From Acidimicrobiaceae bacterium (GTDB lineage Bacteria; Actinomycetota; Acidimicrobiia; Acidimicrobiales; Ilumatobacteraceae): DNA of 64,000 nucleotides. The position numbers and the translations under genes are program-made. This document shows, one piece after another, positions 16,631 to 25,793 of the stretch. Position 1 is the first letter of the stretch, and every line of letters starts with the position of its first letter. The DNA lies in contig JACJWF010000002.1 of NCBI GenBank assembly GCA_020637295.1, forward strand, positions 1-64,000, in the 5' to 3' direction. The notes beneath the pieces were generated by a model. That model had not been told where the DNA came from, made no database searches, and saw only the letters and a list, made by a program, of their open reading frames with translations.

Positions 16631-17923
16631 TCAGAAGTCGTCGAGCGGGTCCCGCTCCAGGAACACCGGGGTGTCGTCGGCCACCGGTGGCGGTGGTGCT
16701 GCGTCGGCCAGGGCCTGGCCGATCGCCCGCTCGGTCACGGTGCCGATGATGATCAGGTAGGCCACGGCCAGCACCCCGGCGGCGGTGAAGTAGGGGGCGC
16801 GCAGGCCGAAGCGGGCGGCCACGATGCCGCCGACGAAGCCACCCACGGGCATCGCTCCCCAGATGAACCAGCGGTACACGCCGTTGACCCGGCCGAACAG
16901 GTTGGCGGGCACCAGTTGCTGGCGCAGCGATACCGCCACGATGCTCCAGACCGTGGTCATGGCCGCCTGCACGGTGGTCATCGCCACGGCCCACCACGTG
17001 ATCGGCAGCAGCCCGATCGCCAGCATCGTCACGATCGGGGCGAACGACGCCACGACGACGGCGAATCGGCGCCCGACCTTCTCGACGATCCGGCCGCCGA
17101 GGATGCCGGCCACGAGGGCTCCGGCGCCGATGATGCCGACGAGCACACCGAACCAACCTTCGTCGATCCCCAGTTCCTCGGTGGCGAACAGCACGAACGT
17201 ACTCTCCGTGGCTGCGAACGCCAGGTTGGTCAGGCCCAGGGCGACCGCCATGTTGCGCAGCAGCCGGTGGCGCCGCAGCCAACCGAACCCCTCGGCCAAC
17301 TCGCGGCGCATCCCGGCCTTGCCGTCCGGTGCTGCCTCGGCGCGGAAACGACCACGCAGGCTCATCGTCAGCAGCACGGCCACCACGAAGCTGGCGGCGT
17401 CCACCCCGAAGGGCAGCCAGACGGCGAGTGCGAACAGCGCGCTGCCGATCGGCAGGCCGATGAACGTGTTGGCGGCGACCTCGGCGGAGTAGCGCCAGCC
17501 GTTGGCCCGCTCCAACTGCTCGGCGGGCACGATGGCAGGGAGGATCGACGTGGAGGCGCTGTCGAAGAACACCTCGCCGGCGCCCAGCCCGAAGGCCAGC
17601 AGCCAGAGCATCCACATCTGCACGTCGGCGAACGCAGCCACCGCGGCCAGGCCGCCCACGAGGACCGCTCGGTAGGTGTCGGCGAGCACCAGCACGGTGC
17701 GGCGGTCGGCACGGTCCACCAGCGCCCCGACCGGCAGGGCCAGGAGCAGCCATGGGATGGTGAAGAAGGTGGACACCAGGCCGACGGACAGGCGGTCGTC
17801 GGTGATCCTGGCTGCCAGCAGCGGCAGCGCAGCCACCAACACCCCGTCGCCGAGGTTGGAGATGGCGCTCCCCGCGTAGAGCCGCCAGTACGCCCCAGGG
17901 AGGCGGCGTGGGGACCGGCTCAC
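16631..17923 (-). CDS. MFS transporter (MFS_3/EntS-like exporter)
   Basis: 430 residues with about 12 hydrophobic helices and the family loop LVDRADRRTVLVLADTYRA between helices 2 and 3. The pattern AISNLGDGVLVAALPLLAARI at the start is characteristic of MFS_3 exporters (enterobactin/macrolide efflux type). Start is GTG 17923, overlapping the stop of the upstream SDR gene as GTGA, so the two are probably co-translated. Substrate unknown. Confidence 0.88.
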   Translation of the reverse strand: MSRSPRRLPGAYWRLYAGSAISNLGDGVLVAALPLLAARITDDRLSVGLVSTFFTIPWLLLALPVGALVDRADRRTVLVLADTYRAVLVGGLAAVAAFADVQMWMLWLLAFGLGAGEVFFDSASTSILPAIVPAEQLERANGWRYSAEVAANTFIGLPIGSALFALAVWLPFGVDAASFVVAVLLTMSLRGRFRAEAAPDGKAGMRRELAEGFGWLRRHRLLRNMAVALGLTNLAFAATESTFVLFATEELGIDEGWFGVLVGIIGAGALVAGILGGRIVEKVGRRFAVVVASFAPIVTMLAIGLLPITWWAVAMTTVQAAMTTVWSIVAVSLRQQLVPANLFGRVNGVYRWFIWGAMPVGGFVGGIVAARFGLRAPYFTAAGVLAVAYLIIIGTVTERAIGQALADAAPPPPVADDTPVFLERDPLDDF

Positions 17924-18717
17924 TCGGTGGGCGCCGCCATGCGGGCGAATGCCGCCGGAAGGTCCGGGTAGCGCTTCGTGGAGGCCCCGCCGTCGACGGC
18001 CAGCACCGTGCCGCTGACGAAGGAGGAGTCGGGGCCGGCAAGGTACGCCGCGGCCGCGGCGATGTCGGCCGGTTGGGCGAACCGGCCGAGGGTGGTGTTG
18101 TCGACGAACTCCTCCACGACACCGGGCACCATCCAGAAGGCGCCGGTGGCGTTGGTCTGCACCAGCCCGGGGGCGATGGCGTTGACCCGGATGCCACGGC
18201 TGCCGAGCTCCATCGCCGCCACCTTGGTGAACATCATCACGCCGGCCTTGGCGGTGCAGTAGGCGCTCATCCCGGCCGATGGCTGGGTGCCATTGAGCGA
18301 CGCGATGGTGATGACGCTGCCGCCGTCGCGCATGACCAGGGCGCTGTGCTTGACGGTGAGGAAGACCCCGGTGACGCAGAGGTCCATGATCGCCCGCCAC
18401 TCGTCCAGTGGATGGTCCACCACTGGGGCGAAGGCCCCCCGCCCTGCGTTGGCGACAGCGATGTCCAGCCCCCCGAGGCCGGCTGCTACTGCGCAGGCAG
18501 CCTCGACCTCCGCCTCGGAGGTGACGTCGCAATGCACCGGGTGGACGGCTGCGCCGATCTGCTCGTGGAGGCGGGCCAGACCGGTGTCGTCGATGTCCGC
18601 CGCGATGACGGTGGCACCGTCGGCGGCGAAGCGGTGGGCGATGGCGTGACCGATGCCGGATGCGGCACCGGTGACGAGCGCGATGGCGCCGTCGAGGGGG
18701 CGGGTGGTGGCCGTCAC
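17920..18717 (-). CDS. Short-chain dehydrogenase/reductase
   Basis: 265 residues. The Rossmann motif TGAASGIG, the acidic residue after beta-2 (AADIDD, suggesting NAD rather than NADP), the NAG motif (VANAGRG) and the catalytic Ser plus YCTAK (YxxxK) are all present, as is the PGLVQTN loop. It is a classical SDR that oxidises or reduces an unknown alcohol/ketone. GTG 18717 is preferred over TTG 18735 because a TAGGGT hexamer lies seven bases upstream. Co-transcribed with the MFS gene. Confidence 0.9.
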   Translation of the reverse strand: MTATTRPLDGAIALVTGAASGIGHAIAHRFAADGATVIAADIDDTGLARLHEQIGAAVHPVHCDVTSEAEVEAACAVAAGLGGLDIAVANAGRGAFAPVVDHPLDEWRAIMDLCVTGVFLTVKHSALVMRDGGSVITIASLNGTQPSAGMSAYCTAKAGVMMFTKVAAMELGSRGIRVNAIAPGLVQTNATGAFWMVPGVVEEFVDNTTLGRFAQPADIAAAAAYLAGPDSSFVSGTVLAVDGGASTKRYPDLPAAFARMAAPTE

Positions 18718-18724
18718 GGGGTGG

Positions 18725-18730
18725 ACCCTA
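18725..18730 (-). promoter_or_regulatory. -10 hexamer TAGGGT for the SDR-MFS pair
   Basis: Seven bases before GTG 18717; this decides the start against the longer TTG form. Confidence 0.5.
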
Positions 18731-18748
18731 GCCAACCGCCCGTGGGTG

Positions 18749-19906
18749 TCAGGCGCCGAACAGGGAGGGGTCGAGGCCGCACGGCTCGACGGCGGCGATC
18801 ATCGCATCGGTGGCCACCGTGACGACATCGTCGGAGAGCGAGTCCAGGTCGACGATCTCGCCATCGACGACGAGCGTGTCGATGCCGACGGCGTCGACGA
18901 AGTACTCGGCGGTGCAGGACGCCTGCTCCTCCGTGAAGCCCAGTTCGGTGACCAGTTCCGACGTGATGTAGGCGAGCACGTCGTCCCGGGTGGCGGGGCC
19001 CATCGGGGGCTCGTCCGTGGCGGAACCGTCGCTGCTGCCGTCACTGCCGAGGAACGGCAGGACCAAACCCTCGAGCGCGCCCGGCTCACCCCAGAGGATG
19101 AGGTGGCTGCGGCTGCCGGGCTCGCCGCCCACGTCGAACGGCCCACCGATGGGGCCGTCGGTGCAGTCCTGGTCGAGGTTCTCGTGGAACACGATCTCCG
19201 TGTCCGTGCCCACCGCGTACGCGGGCGTCGACGTACCGCCGACCAGGATGCCCGGCAGGTTGCTGTCCTGGCAGCCGGCAACACCGTCGTAGGCGACGCG
19301 CATGCCGAAGTCGGCGTTCACCACCGCGCCGGCGCTGACGACGACGAGGGCGGTCGACGGGTCGGCCGCCGGCATCGCGTTCGAGTTGCCCTGACCGAGG
19401 GACGTGGGGTCCTCCCACAGGTCCACCGCGGAGCGCTGGCCGTCGGCCTGCTGCAGGAGCACGGTGTGGGTGGGGCCGTAGTCGGCGCTGGCCGACAGCG
19501 TGGCGATGATGTGCGGGCACGTTGCCACGCACTCCGGGTCGGTGGCGCCGGCTTCCAGGACGGCCAGTGCACCGTCGGGCGGTGGCGCAATGGGGTCCGA
19601 CACCTCGCCTGGCATCAGGCCGGCCTGCACGAGTGCGGCCTGCACCAGGCCGGTGGTGCGTACGTACAGGTCCACCGGTTCGTCCAGCAGGTTGACGGTC
19701 CGGAAGACGACGTCGCCCTCCTCCATGTCGGCGGGGGCGGCGGTGGTGTCAGCGCCGCCTTCGGGTGCCGAGGTGGGTGCCGCGGTGCTGGCCGTGGTGC
19801 CCTCGGATGACGGGCTGTCGTCGCCACCGCAGGCAGCGAGTGCGAGTGCGGCCAGCGATGCGATGGCGACGGCGCGGGTGCGCGAGTGAGACCGGGTGAC
19901 GGACAT
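18749..19906 (-). CDS. Lipoprotein of unknown function
   Basis: 385 residues. The signal peptide ends LALAAC (Cys26), followed by an Asp/Ser/Thr/Ala-rich linker (about 27-65). The first half of the mature protein (FRTVNLLDEPVDLYVRTTG) resembles domains that begin with residual-property language such as DUF4397, but only loosely. Four or more Cys (ECVATCPH, GVAGCQD, DQDCTDG) suggest disulfides. The C-terminal 90 residues are acidic and helical with another Cys pair (ASCTAEYF, EPCGLD). Start ATG 19906 follows CAGGAGCCCAG. No function assigned. Confidence 0.7.
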   Translation of the reverse strand: MSVTRSHSRTRAVAIASLAALALAACGGDDSPSSEGTTASTAAPTSAPEGGADTTAAPADMEEGDVVFRTVNLLDEPVDLYVRTTGLVQAALVQAGLMPGEVSDPIAPPPDGALAVLEAGATDPECVATCPHIIATLSASADYGPTHTVLLQQADGQRSAVDLWEDPTSLGQGNSNAMPAADPSTALVVVSAGAVVNADFGMRVAYDGVAGCQDSNLPGILVGGTSTPAYAVGTDTEIVFHENLDQDCTDGPIGGPFDVGGEPGSRSHLILWGEPGALEGLVLPFLGSDGSSDGSATDEPPMGPATRDDVLAYITSELVTELGFTEEQASCTAEYFVDAVGIDTLVVDGEIVDLDSLSDDVVTVATDAMIAAVEPCGLDPSLFGA

Positions 19907-19991
19907 CTGGGCTCCTGGGGGGAGGGATCGGGGAATCGTGACACTGTAACGGATTCGCGGGCTGGAAACGGGACACGCAAAGCTGCGAGGC

Positions 19992-20561
19992 ATGACCGGA
20001 CGCGGGCGCGACAGCTCGATCGACGAGCGGGTGCTGACCGCGGCGCGGCGGCTGGCCGACGAGCGCGGCCCCGAGGCCGTGACGCTCGGTGCGGTGGCGC
20101 AGCTCGCCGGTGTCAGCCGGCCGGCCGTCTACCGGCGGTGGGCCAACCGGGCTGCCCTGCTGTTCGAGATGCAGACCAGCGCGTCGGTACCTCCCATGCC
20201 CGACCTCGGCGACTTCGCTGCCGAGCTTCGTGGGGCGGTCCGCCATCTCGTCGCCGCGCTGGAGGCGTCGGACCGTGCCGTCACCGCCGACCAGTACTCG
20301 CTGATGATCACCAACCCGGAGTTCGCGGCGCGGGTGTGGGAGCGCCGCTGGGGGCCCGACCAGCAGCGCGTCCTCAACCTGTGGGACCGGGCCGTGCAGC
20401 GCGGCGAGGTGTCGCCCGAGCGGGACGGCCGCCAGTTGATCGACACCGTCGTCGCCGCCTGCCAGTTCCGGGTGTACTTGCTGCACCAGCCGTGCGACGA
20501 CCAGTGGCTCGACGGGCTGGTGGACCTGCTGCTGCACGGTGCCGGCCCCAGCCCGGCCTAG
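19992..20561 (+). CDS. TetR-family transcriptional regulator
   Basis: 189 residues with an N-terminal helix-turn-helix (VTLGAVAQLAGVSRPAVYRRW) and a TetR_C-type ligand domain. It is divergent from the lipoprotein gene and convergent with menE, sharing a CTAG at the stops. Targets could be the adjacent lipoprotein gene or itself. No clear palindrome was found in the 85-base upstream gap. Confidence 0.9.
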   Translation: MTGRGRDSSIDERVLTAARRLADERGPEAVTLGAVAQLAGVSRPAVYRRWANRAALLFEMQTSASVPPMPDLGDFAAELRGAVRHLVAALEASDRAVTADQYSLMITNPEFAARVWERRWGPDQQRVLNLWDRAVQRGEVSPERDGRQLIDTVVAACQFRVYLLHQPCDDQWLDGLVDLLLHGAGPSPA

Positions 20562-21658
20562 CGCAGGAGGTGGCGCTGGATCTTGCCCAGCGCGGTTCGC
20601 GGCAGATGCGGCACGAGGTGCGCGGCCTTCGGGGCGCAGAACGCCGGCAGGTACCGGCGCACATGGCTGCGGACGGCGTCCAGCGACGGGGGGCTGCCGG
20701 CCGGCACGATCCAGGCTTCCACCCGCTGGCCCCATTCGGCATCGGGCACGCCGCGTACTGCGGCCTCCGCCACGTTCGGGTGGGTGGCCAGCACCGCCTC
20801 GACGACCTCCGGCCAGACGTTCTCGCCTCCGGTGATGATCAGGTCGCCGGCTCGGCCGAGGACGTGGAGCGTCCCGTCGTCGTTCCAGCGGCCGAGGTCG
20901 CCGGTGTGCAGCCAGCCGTCGGCGTCCACCGGGCTGGTGCCGTCGCGGTAGCCGCGGGTGACCATCGGGCCGCGCAGCAGGATCTCCTGGGTGTCGGTGA
21001 TCCTGACCTCCACCCCGTCCAGCGGCCGCCCGTCGTACACGACGCCGCTGCCGGTCTCGGTGAGGCCGTAGGTGGCGTGGCAGTTGGGCGGGCGGTCGGC
21101 GGGGGGACGGCTGCCGCCGAGCACGATCACCCGGTACGTCGCCGGGTCGATGCGGGCCAGTGCCGTTGCCACGAGGGAGATCGCCGTCGCCCCAGCCTGC
21201 GCCGCCGCGGTGACCTTGGCGGCGTCGAAGCCGTCGTGCACCACCAGCCCGGCCCCGGTGTGGAGCGCCCGGGTGACGACGGACAGGCCGCCCACGTGCG
21301 CCAGCGGGAGGCAGGCCACCCAGACGTCGTCTTCGCCGGTGCCCAGCCGGGCCGAGGTCGCCGCCGCCGACGCAGCCACCGCGGCATGGGTGAGGATGAC
21401 GCCCTTCGGTGACCCCGTGGACCCGCTGGTGGCCATCACCAGTGCGTCCCCCGGTTCGCAGGGTTCGCCGTCGAGTGCGTGCTCGCCCCGGTCGTCGAGC
21501 ATCCGTGTGGGTCGCAACGCGTGCAGCAGCGTGGCCCGGGCCGGAGGGGGAAGGCGGCGGTCCACCGGCAGCACGGCGTCGCCGCGATCCCACACCTGCT
21601 GCAGCGCGGTGACCCAGGCGGACCCCCCGGGGAGGTCGATGGCGACGAGATGCGGCAC
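20558..21658 (-). CDS. menE: O-succinylbenzoate-CoA ligase (MenE)
   Basis: 366 residues, short for an AMP-binding ligase, as MenE often is. Motifs: MATSGSTGSPKGVILTH (A3), HATYGLTETGSG (A5), LHTGDLGRWNDDGTLHVLGR (A7/A8) and LPRTALGKIQR (catalytic Lys). In the pathway it activates o-succinylbenzoate for MenB. The assignment rests on shortness and on position among menA, menH, menD, menF and menG; a generic ligase cannot be excluded. GTG 21658 lies six bases after TAGCCT. Confidence 0.85.
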   Translation of the reverse strand: MPHLVAIDLPGGSAWVTALQQVWDRGDAVLPVDRRLPPPARATLLHALRPTRMLDDRGEHALDGEPCEPGDALVMATSGSTGSPKGVILTHAAVAASAAATSARLGTGEDDVWVACLPLAHVGGLSVVTRALHTGAGLVVHDGFDAAKVTAAAQAGATAISLVATALARIDPATYRVIVLGGSRPPADRPPNCHATYGLTETGSGVVYDGRPLDGVEVRITDTQEILLRGPMVTRGYRDGTSPVDADGWLHTGDLGRWNDDGTLHVLGRAGDLIITGGENVWPEVVEAVLATHPNVAEAAVRGVPDAEWGQRVEAWIVPAGSPPSLDAVRSHVRRYLPAFCAPKAAHLVPHLPRTALGKIQRHLLR

Positions 21659-21664
21659 GGGGTG

Positions 21665-21670
21665 AGGCTA
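21665..21670 (-). promoter_or_regulatory. -10 hexamer TAGCCT for menE
   Basis: Six bases before GTG 21658. The divergent menA ATG at 21681 is only 22 bases away, with a weaker TATTCG on the plus strand. Confidence 0.45.
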
Positions 21671-21680
21671 TTCGGCTTGA

Positions 21681-22571
21681 ATGGCGGCGATGGATCCCCG
21701 ACCCTCGTCCCCCTGGGTGCTCGGCGCCCGCCCCCGCACCCTGCCGGCGGCCGTGGTGCCGGTGGCTCTCGGCGCGGCCGCGGCGGCCGGCGAGCCCGGC
21801 ACCGTGTGGTGGCGGGTGGGGCCGGCGCTGCTGGTCAGCCTGGCCCTCCAGGTGGGCGTCAACTACGCCAACGACTACAGCGACGGGGTGCGCGGCACCG
21901 ACGAGGTGCGGGTCGGGCCGGTGCGGCTGGTCGCCGGCGGGCTGAAGCCGGCGGTCGCGGTGAAGCGGGCGGCGTTCCTGTCCTTCGGCGTGGCCGCGGT
22001 GGCCGGGCTGGCGCTGGCCGCCGTCACCTCGTGGTGGTTGCTGGCCGTCGGCGCCGCCGCCCTGCTGGCCGGCTGGTTCTACACCGGCGGCCCCAAGCCG
22101 TACGGCTACCTCGGCCTCGGCGAGGTCTTCGTGTTCGTGTTCTTCGGCCTGGTGGCCACCGCCGGCACCACGTACGTCATCGCCAAGCGGATCACCGCGA
22201 TCGGCTGGCTGGCCGGCTGCGCGGCGGGCTGCCTGGCCTGCGCCCTGCTGGTGATCAACAACTTGCGCGACATCCCGACGGATCGCGAGGTGGGCAAGCG
22301 GACGCTGGCCGTTCGCCTGGGCGACCGGGCCACCCGCTGGTTCTACACCCTGCTGCTGGTGGCTGCCGGCGGGCTGGTGGTGGCGGTGGCGGTGGCCGGC
22401 CGGCCATGGGCCGCCGTCGGCGTTGCCGGTCTGGTGGCGGCTGTGCCCGGCGTGAGGGCCGTGATGGGCGGCGCGACGGGGCGGGCGCTCATCCCGGTGC
22501 TCGGCGCCACCGGGCGTACCCAGATGCTGGTGGGCGCACTCGCCGCCCTCGGGATGGTGGTGTCGCGCTGA
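21681..22571 (+). CDS. menA: 1,4-dihydroxy-2-naphthoate polyprenyltransferase (MenA)
   Basis: 296 residues, eight or nine membrane helices. The two Asp-rich prenyl-diphosphate motifs are NDYSDGVRGTD and NNLRDIPTD, characteristic of UbiA-family MenA. It attaches the isoprenoid tail to DHNA in the membrane, giving demethylmenaquinone for MenG. The N-terminal WVLGARPRTLPAAVVPV block is typical. Its end is convergent with menH. Confidence 0.93.
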   Translation: MAAMDPRPSSPWVLGARPRTLPAAVVPVALGAAAAAGEPGTVWWRVGPALLVSLALQVGVNYANDYSDGVRGTDEVRVGPVRLVAGGLKPAVAVKRAAFLSFGVAAVAGLALAAVTSWWLLAVGAAALLAGWFYTGGPKPYGYLGLGEVFVFVFFGLVATAGTTYVIAKRITAIGWLAGCAAGCLACALLVINNLRDIPTDREVGKRTLAVRLGDRATRWFYTLLLVAAGGLVVAVAVAGRPWAAVGVAGLVAAVPGVRAVMGGATGRALIPVLGATGRTQMLVGALAALGMVVSR

Positions 22572-22572
22572 A

Positions 22573-22587
22573 GCCCGTCAGGCGGGC
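22573..22587. terminator. Short hairpin between menA and menH stops
   Basis: GCCCG-TCAGG-CGGGC lies directly after the menA stop and overlaps the menH stop codon. It could end transcription from either side, but the stem is only 5 bp. Confidence 0.3.
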
Positions 22588-23381
22588 AGCGGCGGCAGCC
22601 AGCGTTCGATGGTGGCCATCACGGCCTCGGGCTGCTGGAGGTGGGCAGCATGCGCCGCGCCGGGGATCAGTTGCCATGTGCCGTCCAGCGTCGCGCCCGC
22701 CAACTGCTCGGCGATGGCGGCGAACTTGAGATCCTCGGCCCCGGCGAGCGCGAGGATGGGCATTGCCAGTTCGCGAAGGCGCGGCCACAGCGAGCCCTGG
22801 GCGCCGGTGCCGGCCATGGTGAGGCTGCTGGCCAGGCCCTCGGCGGTGTTGCGGCAGCGGTCGGCGTACTCCGCGTCGCTGAGCGCGAGTGTGCCGAAGA
22901 GGGGCTGGCCGGCCCACTCGCGGATGAAGGCGGGCACGCCGATGTCCTGGATGCGTTCGGCGATGGCATCGTCGCTCAACCGGCGGGCGGCCCGTTCGTC
23001 GGCGTCGTCGATGCCCGGGTTGGCGCCGATCAGCACCATCCGGCGGGCGAGGTGGGGGTACATCAGCGCCAGGTGCAGGCAGACCCTTCCGCCCAGGCTG
23101 TACCCGATGTAGGTGGCGTCGCCGCCGAGGCGGGCCACCATGTCCGCGGTGCGCCGCAGGTCGGCGCGGACCCCGTCGGAGCCGCCGTGGCCCGGGAGGT
23201 CGACCACGATCGCCTGGCGGCCGCCGGCCTGCAGCATGCGCTCGGCGATCGGCTTCCAGGAGTTGCCCGTCTGGGTGAAGCCGTGGACGAACACGAACCG
23301 CTCACCGTTGCGGGGGCCGAACCGCTGGGCGGCCAGCGGGCCCGACATCTGGTGCCAGCCGGGAGGCGGGAAGTCAGACAT
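22578..23381 (-). CDS. menH: SHCHC synthase-like alpha/beta hydrolase (MenH)
   Basis: 267 residues. FVFVHGFTQTGNSW gives the oxyanion region, GYSLGGR the nucleophile elbow (MenH proteins have GYSMGGR-like sequences) and AAHAAHLQQPE the catalytic His. LIGANPGI matches the MenH substrate pocket. The predicted reaction is 2,5-elimination of pyruvate to give SHCHC, following MenD. It overlaps the FrnE-like gene by eight bases. Confidence 0.85.
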   Translation of the reverse strand: MSDFPPPGWHQMSGPLAAQRFGPRNGERFVFVHGFTQTGNSWKPIAERMLQAGGRQAIVVDLPGHGGSDGVRADLRRTADMVARLGGDATYIGYSLGGRVCLHLALMYPHLARRMVLIGANPGIDDADERAARRLSDDAIAERIQDIGVPAFIREWAGQPLFGTLALSDAEYADRCRNTAEGLASSLTMAGTGAQGSLWPRLRELAMPILALAGAEDLKFAAIAEQLAGATLDGTWQLIPGAAHAAHLQQPEAVMATIERWLPPLPA

Positions 23382-24081
23382 CGCACGCCTCGTCGGTGCA
23401 GGCCGGGCCGTCGGCCGTGGCCTCGGCGTCCTCCTCGGCCTGGCGGGTCAGCAGGCGGCGGATGAGGGTGATGAACGTGTCGGGGTCCTGCGCACCGGGG
23501 ATGGCCCAGCGGCCGTCGAGCACGAACGTGGGGACCGCCGAGATCTCGGCATCCATCGCCGACAGCAACTGGCTGCGCACCTCGGCCGTGCCGTCGTCGC
23601 TCTCGAGGAACGCGAGCACCCGGTCCTCGGGCATGCCGACGTCGGCGGCGCAGGCGGCGAGCGTGGCCGGGTCGCCGACGTCCAGCCCGTCGCAGAAGTA
23701 GGCCTGCAGCAGGCGCTCCTTCAGGGCGTACTGGTGGCCCGTGGCCTCCGCCAGCCACAGCAGGCGGTGGGCCAGCAGGGTGTTGGCCCGCAGCGCCCGG
23801 TCCATGCGGAACTCGAGGCCCTCGCCGGCGGCCTCGTTGGACACGTGGGCGATGATCTGCTCGGCACGCTGCGGCCCTCCGAACTTCTTGGCGTAGGCCT
23901 CGATCACCGGGGCGGACTTCCCGGGTGACGCCGTCGGGTCCAGCTGGTAGGGGCGGAACACCACCTGGAGGTCCACCTCGTCAGCGAGCGCGGCCGCAGC
24001 CTTCTCGAAGCGGCGTTTGCCGATGTAACACCAGGGGCAGACGACGTCGGACCAGATCTCCACCTGCAGGGTCGGGCGCAT
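23374..24081 (-). CDS. DsbA-family FrnE-like oxidoreductase
   Basis: 235 residues with a thioredoxin fold and CPWC active site near residue 15 (EIWSDVVCPWCYIGKRRF), cis-Pro segment AVPTFVLDGR and an all-helical insertion. There is no signal peptide, so it is cytoplasmic as in FrnE/polyketide-associated DsbA proteins. The C-terminus adds CTDEACDV, a possible metal or redox Cys pair. It is the first gene of a pair with menH. TATCCT seven bases before the ATG supports the start. Confidence 0.88.
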   Translation of the reverse strand: MRPTLQVEIWSDVVCPWCYIGKRRFEKAAAALADEVDLQVVFRPYQLDPTASPGKSAPVIEAYAKKFGGPQRAEQIIAHVSNEAAGEGLEFRMDRALRANTLLAHRLLWLAEATGHQYALKERLLQAYFCDGLDVGDPATLAACAADVGMPEDRVLAFLESDDGTAEVRSQLLSAMDAEISAVPTFVLDGRWAIPGAQDPDTFITLIRRLLTRQAEEDAEATADGPACTDEACDV

Positions 24082-24088
24082 ACGCGGC

Positions 24089-24106
24089 AGGATACGCCCC
24101 TATCGT
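24089..24106. promoter_or_regulatory. Divergent -10 elements, frnE-like/menD
   Basis: Minus strand: TATCCT (24094-24089), seven bases before the DsbA-family ATG 24081. Plus strand: TATCGT (24101-24106), seven bases before the menD ATG 24114. The start codons are 32 bases apart. Confidence 0.5.
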
Positions 24107-24113
24107 GGCGCGC

Positions 24114-25793
24114 ATGACGCCGGCCGATGCCCAGGTCACCTTCTGCGCCACGCTCGTCGACGAGTGGGTGCACATGGGATTGCGCCAGGCGATGGTCGCG
24201 CCCGGTTCGCGGAGCACGCCGATGGCCATCGCCCTCGCGGAGCGCACCGATCTGGACGTCCACCTGTTGCACGACGAGCGCAGCGCAGCGTTTGCGGCCC
24301 TGGGTGCCGGTCTGGCCACGGGAGTGCCCGCCGCTCTGCTGTGCACCAGCGGCACGGCAGCCACCCACTTCCACGGCGCGGTGGTGGAGGCAGATCTGTC
24401 GGGCGTGCCGATGCTGGTGCTCACGGCCGACCGGCCGCCGGAGTTGCAGGGAGTCGGCGCGCCGCAGACCATCGACCAGACCGAGTTGTACGGCGATGTC
24501 GTCCGCCTGTACGCGGACCCGGGGGTGCCCGACGTGGCTGCGGCGGGCGAGTGGCGGGGGATGGCCGCGCAGTGGTGGCTGGCGGCCGTGGGTGTGGACC
24601 CCGGCCCGGTGCACGTCAATCTGCCGTTCCGCGAGCCGCTGGTCGGTGTTGTCGGCGCGCTGCCGGCGCCGGCGGAGCGTGTTCCGGTCGAGCCGGCGGA
24701 CGGATGGTTCCTCAGCCGGCTGGAGCCGGAGGCGCTGGCCGCCCTGCTGGACGTTCCCCGCGGCGTCATCGTCGCCGGGCGTGGGGTGGACGACCCAGCC
24801 GCGGTTGGTCGGCTGGCCGGCGCCCTCGGCTGGCCGGTGCTGGCCGATCCGCGCAGTGGATGCCGCCACCTGCCGGAAGCCGTCTGCGCCTTCGACGCGA
24901 TGTTGCGCCATCCCGGTTTCGCCACCGATCACCGGCCCGACGCGGTGCTCCACGTGGGTGAGCCGCCGGCGTCGAAGGTGCTCGGGCAGTGGCTGTCCGT
25001 TGCGGGCACGACGCACGTGCAGGTGCATGCCCAGCGGCGGACCATCGACCCGCTGGGCATCATCGACGAACGTGTCTACGGCCCGGTCGGTGCAGTGTGC
25101 GAGGCCCTCACCCCGCTGGTCACCGGCGCTCACGGCACGCCGTGGCTGGCCCGCTGGCAGCACGCGGAGCGCAAGGCGCAGGCTGCGTTGGCCATCGCCT
25201 GCGGCCCCGACGACGGGCTCACCGAGTCCGCGGTCGCCAGGGCGCTGTCGTCGGTGGCCGCCCATCTCGTGGTCTCGTCGTCCATGCCCGTGCGCGACGT
25301 GGAGTGGTTCGGGGTCCCTTCCTTCACCCGGGTGCATTCCAACCGCGGCGCCAACGGCATCGACGGCGTGATCGCCACCGGGGTCGGCGTCGCTGCGGCC
25401 ACGGGTGAACCGACCGTCGTGCTGCTGGGCGACGTCGCCTTCTGCCACGACCAGTCCACGCTCACCGCACTGGCCGCCCGTGGGCTGCCGCTGACGATCG
25501 TGGTGGTGGACAACGATGGCGGGGGCATCTTCTCGTTCCTGCCGCAGCACGGCGAGCTCACCACCGAGCGGTTCGAGCAGTTGTTCGGCACGCCGCACGG
25601 CACGGACCTCGTGGCGCTTGCCCGTGCCCACGGCCTGGGCGCCCGCACGGTGGATTCGGTGGTGGACCTGATGGCCGCAGTGGGCGACCCCGAGGCCGTG
25701 GTGGTGCGGGTGGAGAGCAACCGCGACCGCAACCTGGCCGACCACGCCCGGCTCAACGCGGCGGTGGCCGCAGCGCTGGACGCTAGGGCCTGA
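24114..25793 (+). CDS. menD: SEPHCHC synthase (MenD)
   Basis: 559 residues, a ThDP enzyme. Start region MTPADAQVTFCATLVDEWVH, then the PYR domain (MVAPGSRSTPMAIAL, HDERSAAFAALGAG) with its conserved Glu, a central domain, and the PP domain with VNDG-type Mg/ThDP motif DNDGGGIFSFLPQ and SNRGANGIDG. It condenses isochorismate with 2-oxoglutarate. ATG 24114 is chosen because an upstream extension would run into the divergent gene. It overlaps menF by 11 bases at the stops. Confidence 0.95.
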   Translation: MTPADAQVTFCATLVDEWVHMGLRQAMVAPGSRSTPMAIALAERTDLDVHLLHDERSAAFAALGAGLATGVPAALLCTSGTAATHFHGAVVEADLSGVPMLVLTADRPPELQGVGAPQTIDQTELYGDVVRLYADPGVPDVAAAGEWRGMAAQWWLAAVGVDPGPVHVNLPFREPLVGVVGALPAPAERVPVEPADGWFLSRLEPEALAALLDVPRGVIVAGRGVDDPAAVGRLAGALGWPVLADPRSGCRHLPEAVCAFDAMLRHPGFATDHRPDAVLHVGEPPASKVLGQWLSVAGTTHVQVHAQRRTIDPLGIIDERVYGPVGAVCEALTPLVTGAHGTPWLARWQHAERKAQAALAIACGPDDGLTESAVARALSSVAAHLVVSSSMPVRDVEWFGVPSFTRVHSNRGANGIDGVIATGVGVAAATGEPTVVLLGDVAFCHDQSTLTALAARGLPLTIVVVDNDGGGIFSFLPQHGELTTERFEQLFGTPHGTDLVALARAHGLGARTVDSVVDLMAAVGDPEAVVVRVESNRDRNLADHARLNAAVAAALDARA